The position numbers and the translations under genes were made by a program. This document shows, piece after piece, positions 22,596-22,670 of a DNA stretch of 22,670 bases (position 1 is its first letter; each line of letters begins with the position of its first letter). Origin of the DNA: Alphaproteobacteria bacterium (GTDB lineage: Bacteria > Pseudomonadota > Alphaproteobacteria > Rickettsiales > UBA998); contig JAKFYP010000086.1 of NCBI GenBank assembly GCA_021730835.1, positions 1 through 22,670 of the forward strand, read 5' to 3'. The notes under the pieces are model-generated. The model was given only the letters and a program-made list of their open reading frames with translations, was not told the origin of the DNA and did no database searches.

Positions 22596-22670
22596 TTACG
22601 CCGCTTTGGCTGATTGCTTGCCAAACCAGCCTTCCACACCTTCCTCATAAGCAGAAACACTGGTAAAACC
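22596..22670 (-). CDS. C-terminal 24 residues of a rhodanese-like protein, cut by window edge
   Basis: Only the last 24 codons and the TAA stop are visible. They read GFTSVSAYEEGVEGWFGKQSAKAA. The pattern G-F-x-S-V-x-x-Y-E-x-G-V-x-G-W resembles the end of a rhodanese (sulfurtransferase) domain. The frame is confirmed by the terminator placed 22 bases downstream. With so few residues the family is a moderate call, and the catalytic Cys lies outside the window. Confidence 0.55.
   Translation of the reverse strand, partial: GFTSVSAYEEGVEGWFGKQSAKAA

Overview
The window reads as the chromosome of an alphaproteobacterium. The evidence is an alphaproteobacterial-type AddB C-terminus, a 162-residue NuoI of the alphaproteobacterial type, a COQ9-family protein, a PgpA-PncC(CinA) pair and a TatD-MBL pair. 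Most of the window is fairly G+C-rich and has ordinary bacterial start signals. I cannot place it below class. Several clusters that are usually compact in this class are broken up here: nuoH and nuoI are cut off from the rest of nuo, addB has no addA after it, amtB has no glnK before it, and tRNA-Ile(GAU) lies outside any visible rRNA operon. This suggests a rearranged genome, or a lineage away from the well-studied orders.

Layout. 1-3379 (+): 3' end of addB, then amtB followed 20 bases later by a soluble chemoreceptor-like protein. 3380-5650 (-): tatD, an MBL-fold hydrolase and a HAD phosphatase in one tight operon. 5651-5960: repeat and hairpin leader. 5961-10274 (+): nuoH, a DedA membrane protein, nuoI and lepA. 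10313-10513 (-): small hypothetical gene. 10514-10962: gene-free block with several perfect hairpins. 10963-12327 (-): RimB-RimK fusion, divergent from an M14 (aspartoacylase-like) gene and a single-domain response regulator (+). 13945-14140: second copy of a palindromic repeat. 14141-14940 (-): two unrecognised small genes. 15050-18738 (+): folC, yggT, lemA, bioD and an RDD membrane protein. 18739-18838: hairpin and repeat, which also forms the end of pncC. 18806-19829 (-): pgpA and pncC. 19885-20529 (+): COQ9. 20700-22192 (+): an A+T-richer restriction-modification pair, a beta-class DNA methyltransferase plus a BglII/BstYI-like endonuclease. 22354-22670 (-): tRNA-Ile, a rho-independent terminator and the last codons of a rhodanese-like gene.

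Most genes are housekeeping: recombination, ammonium uptake, Complex I, translation, folate and biotin synthesis, phospholipid and ubiquinone synthesis, and NAD salvage. The less ordinary content lies between the genes. Four intergenic sites carry multi-hairpin palindromic elements built from shared and swapped modules. One pair is a 62-bp repeat with 57/62 identity in which all five differences are transitions. Another pair keeps the stems but replaces the loops. One copy supplies the final codons of pncC. The amtB-receptor pair and the restriction-modification island are the next most interesting items. I see no CRISPR array, complete insertion sequence, prophage or recognisable multi-gene defence system beyond the restriction-modification pair.
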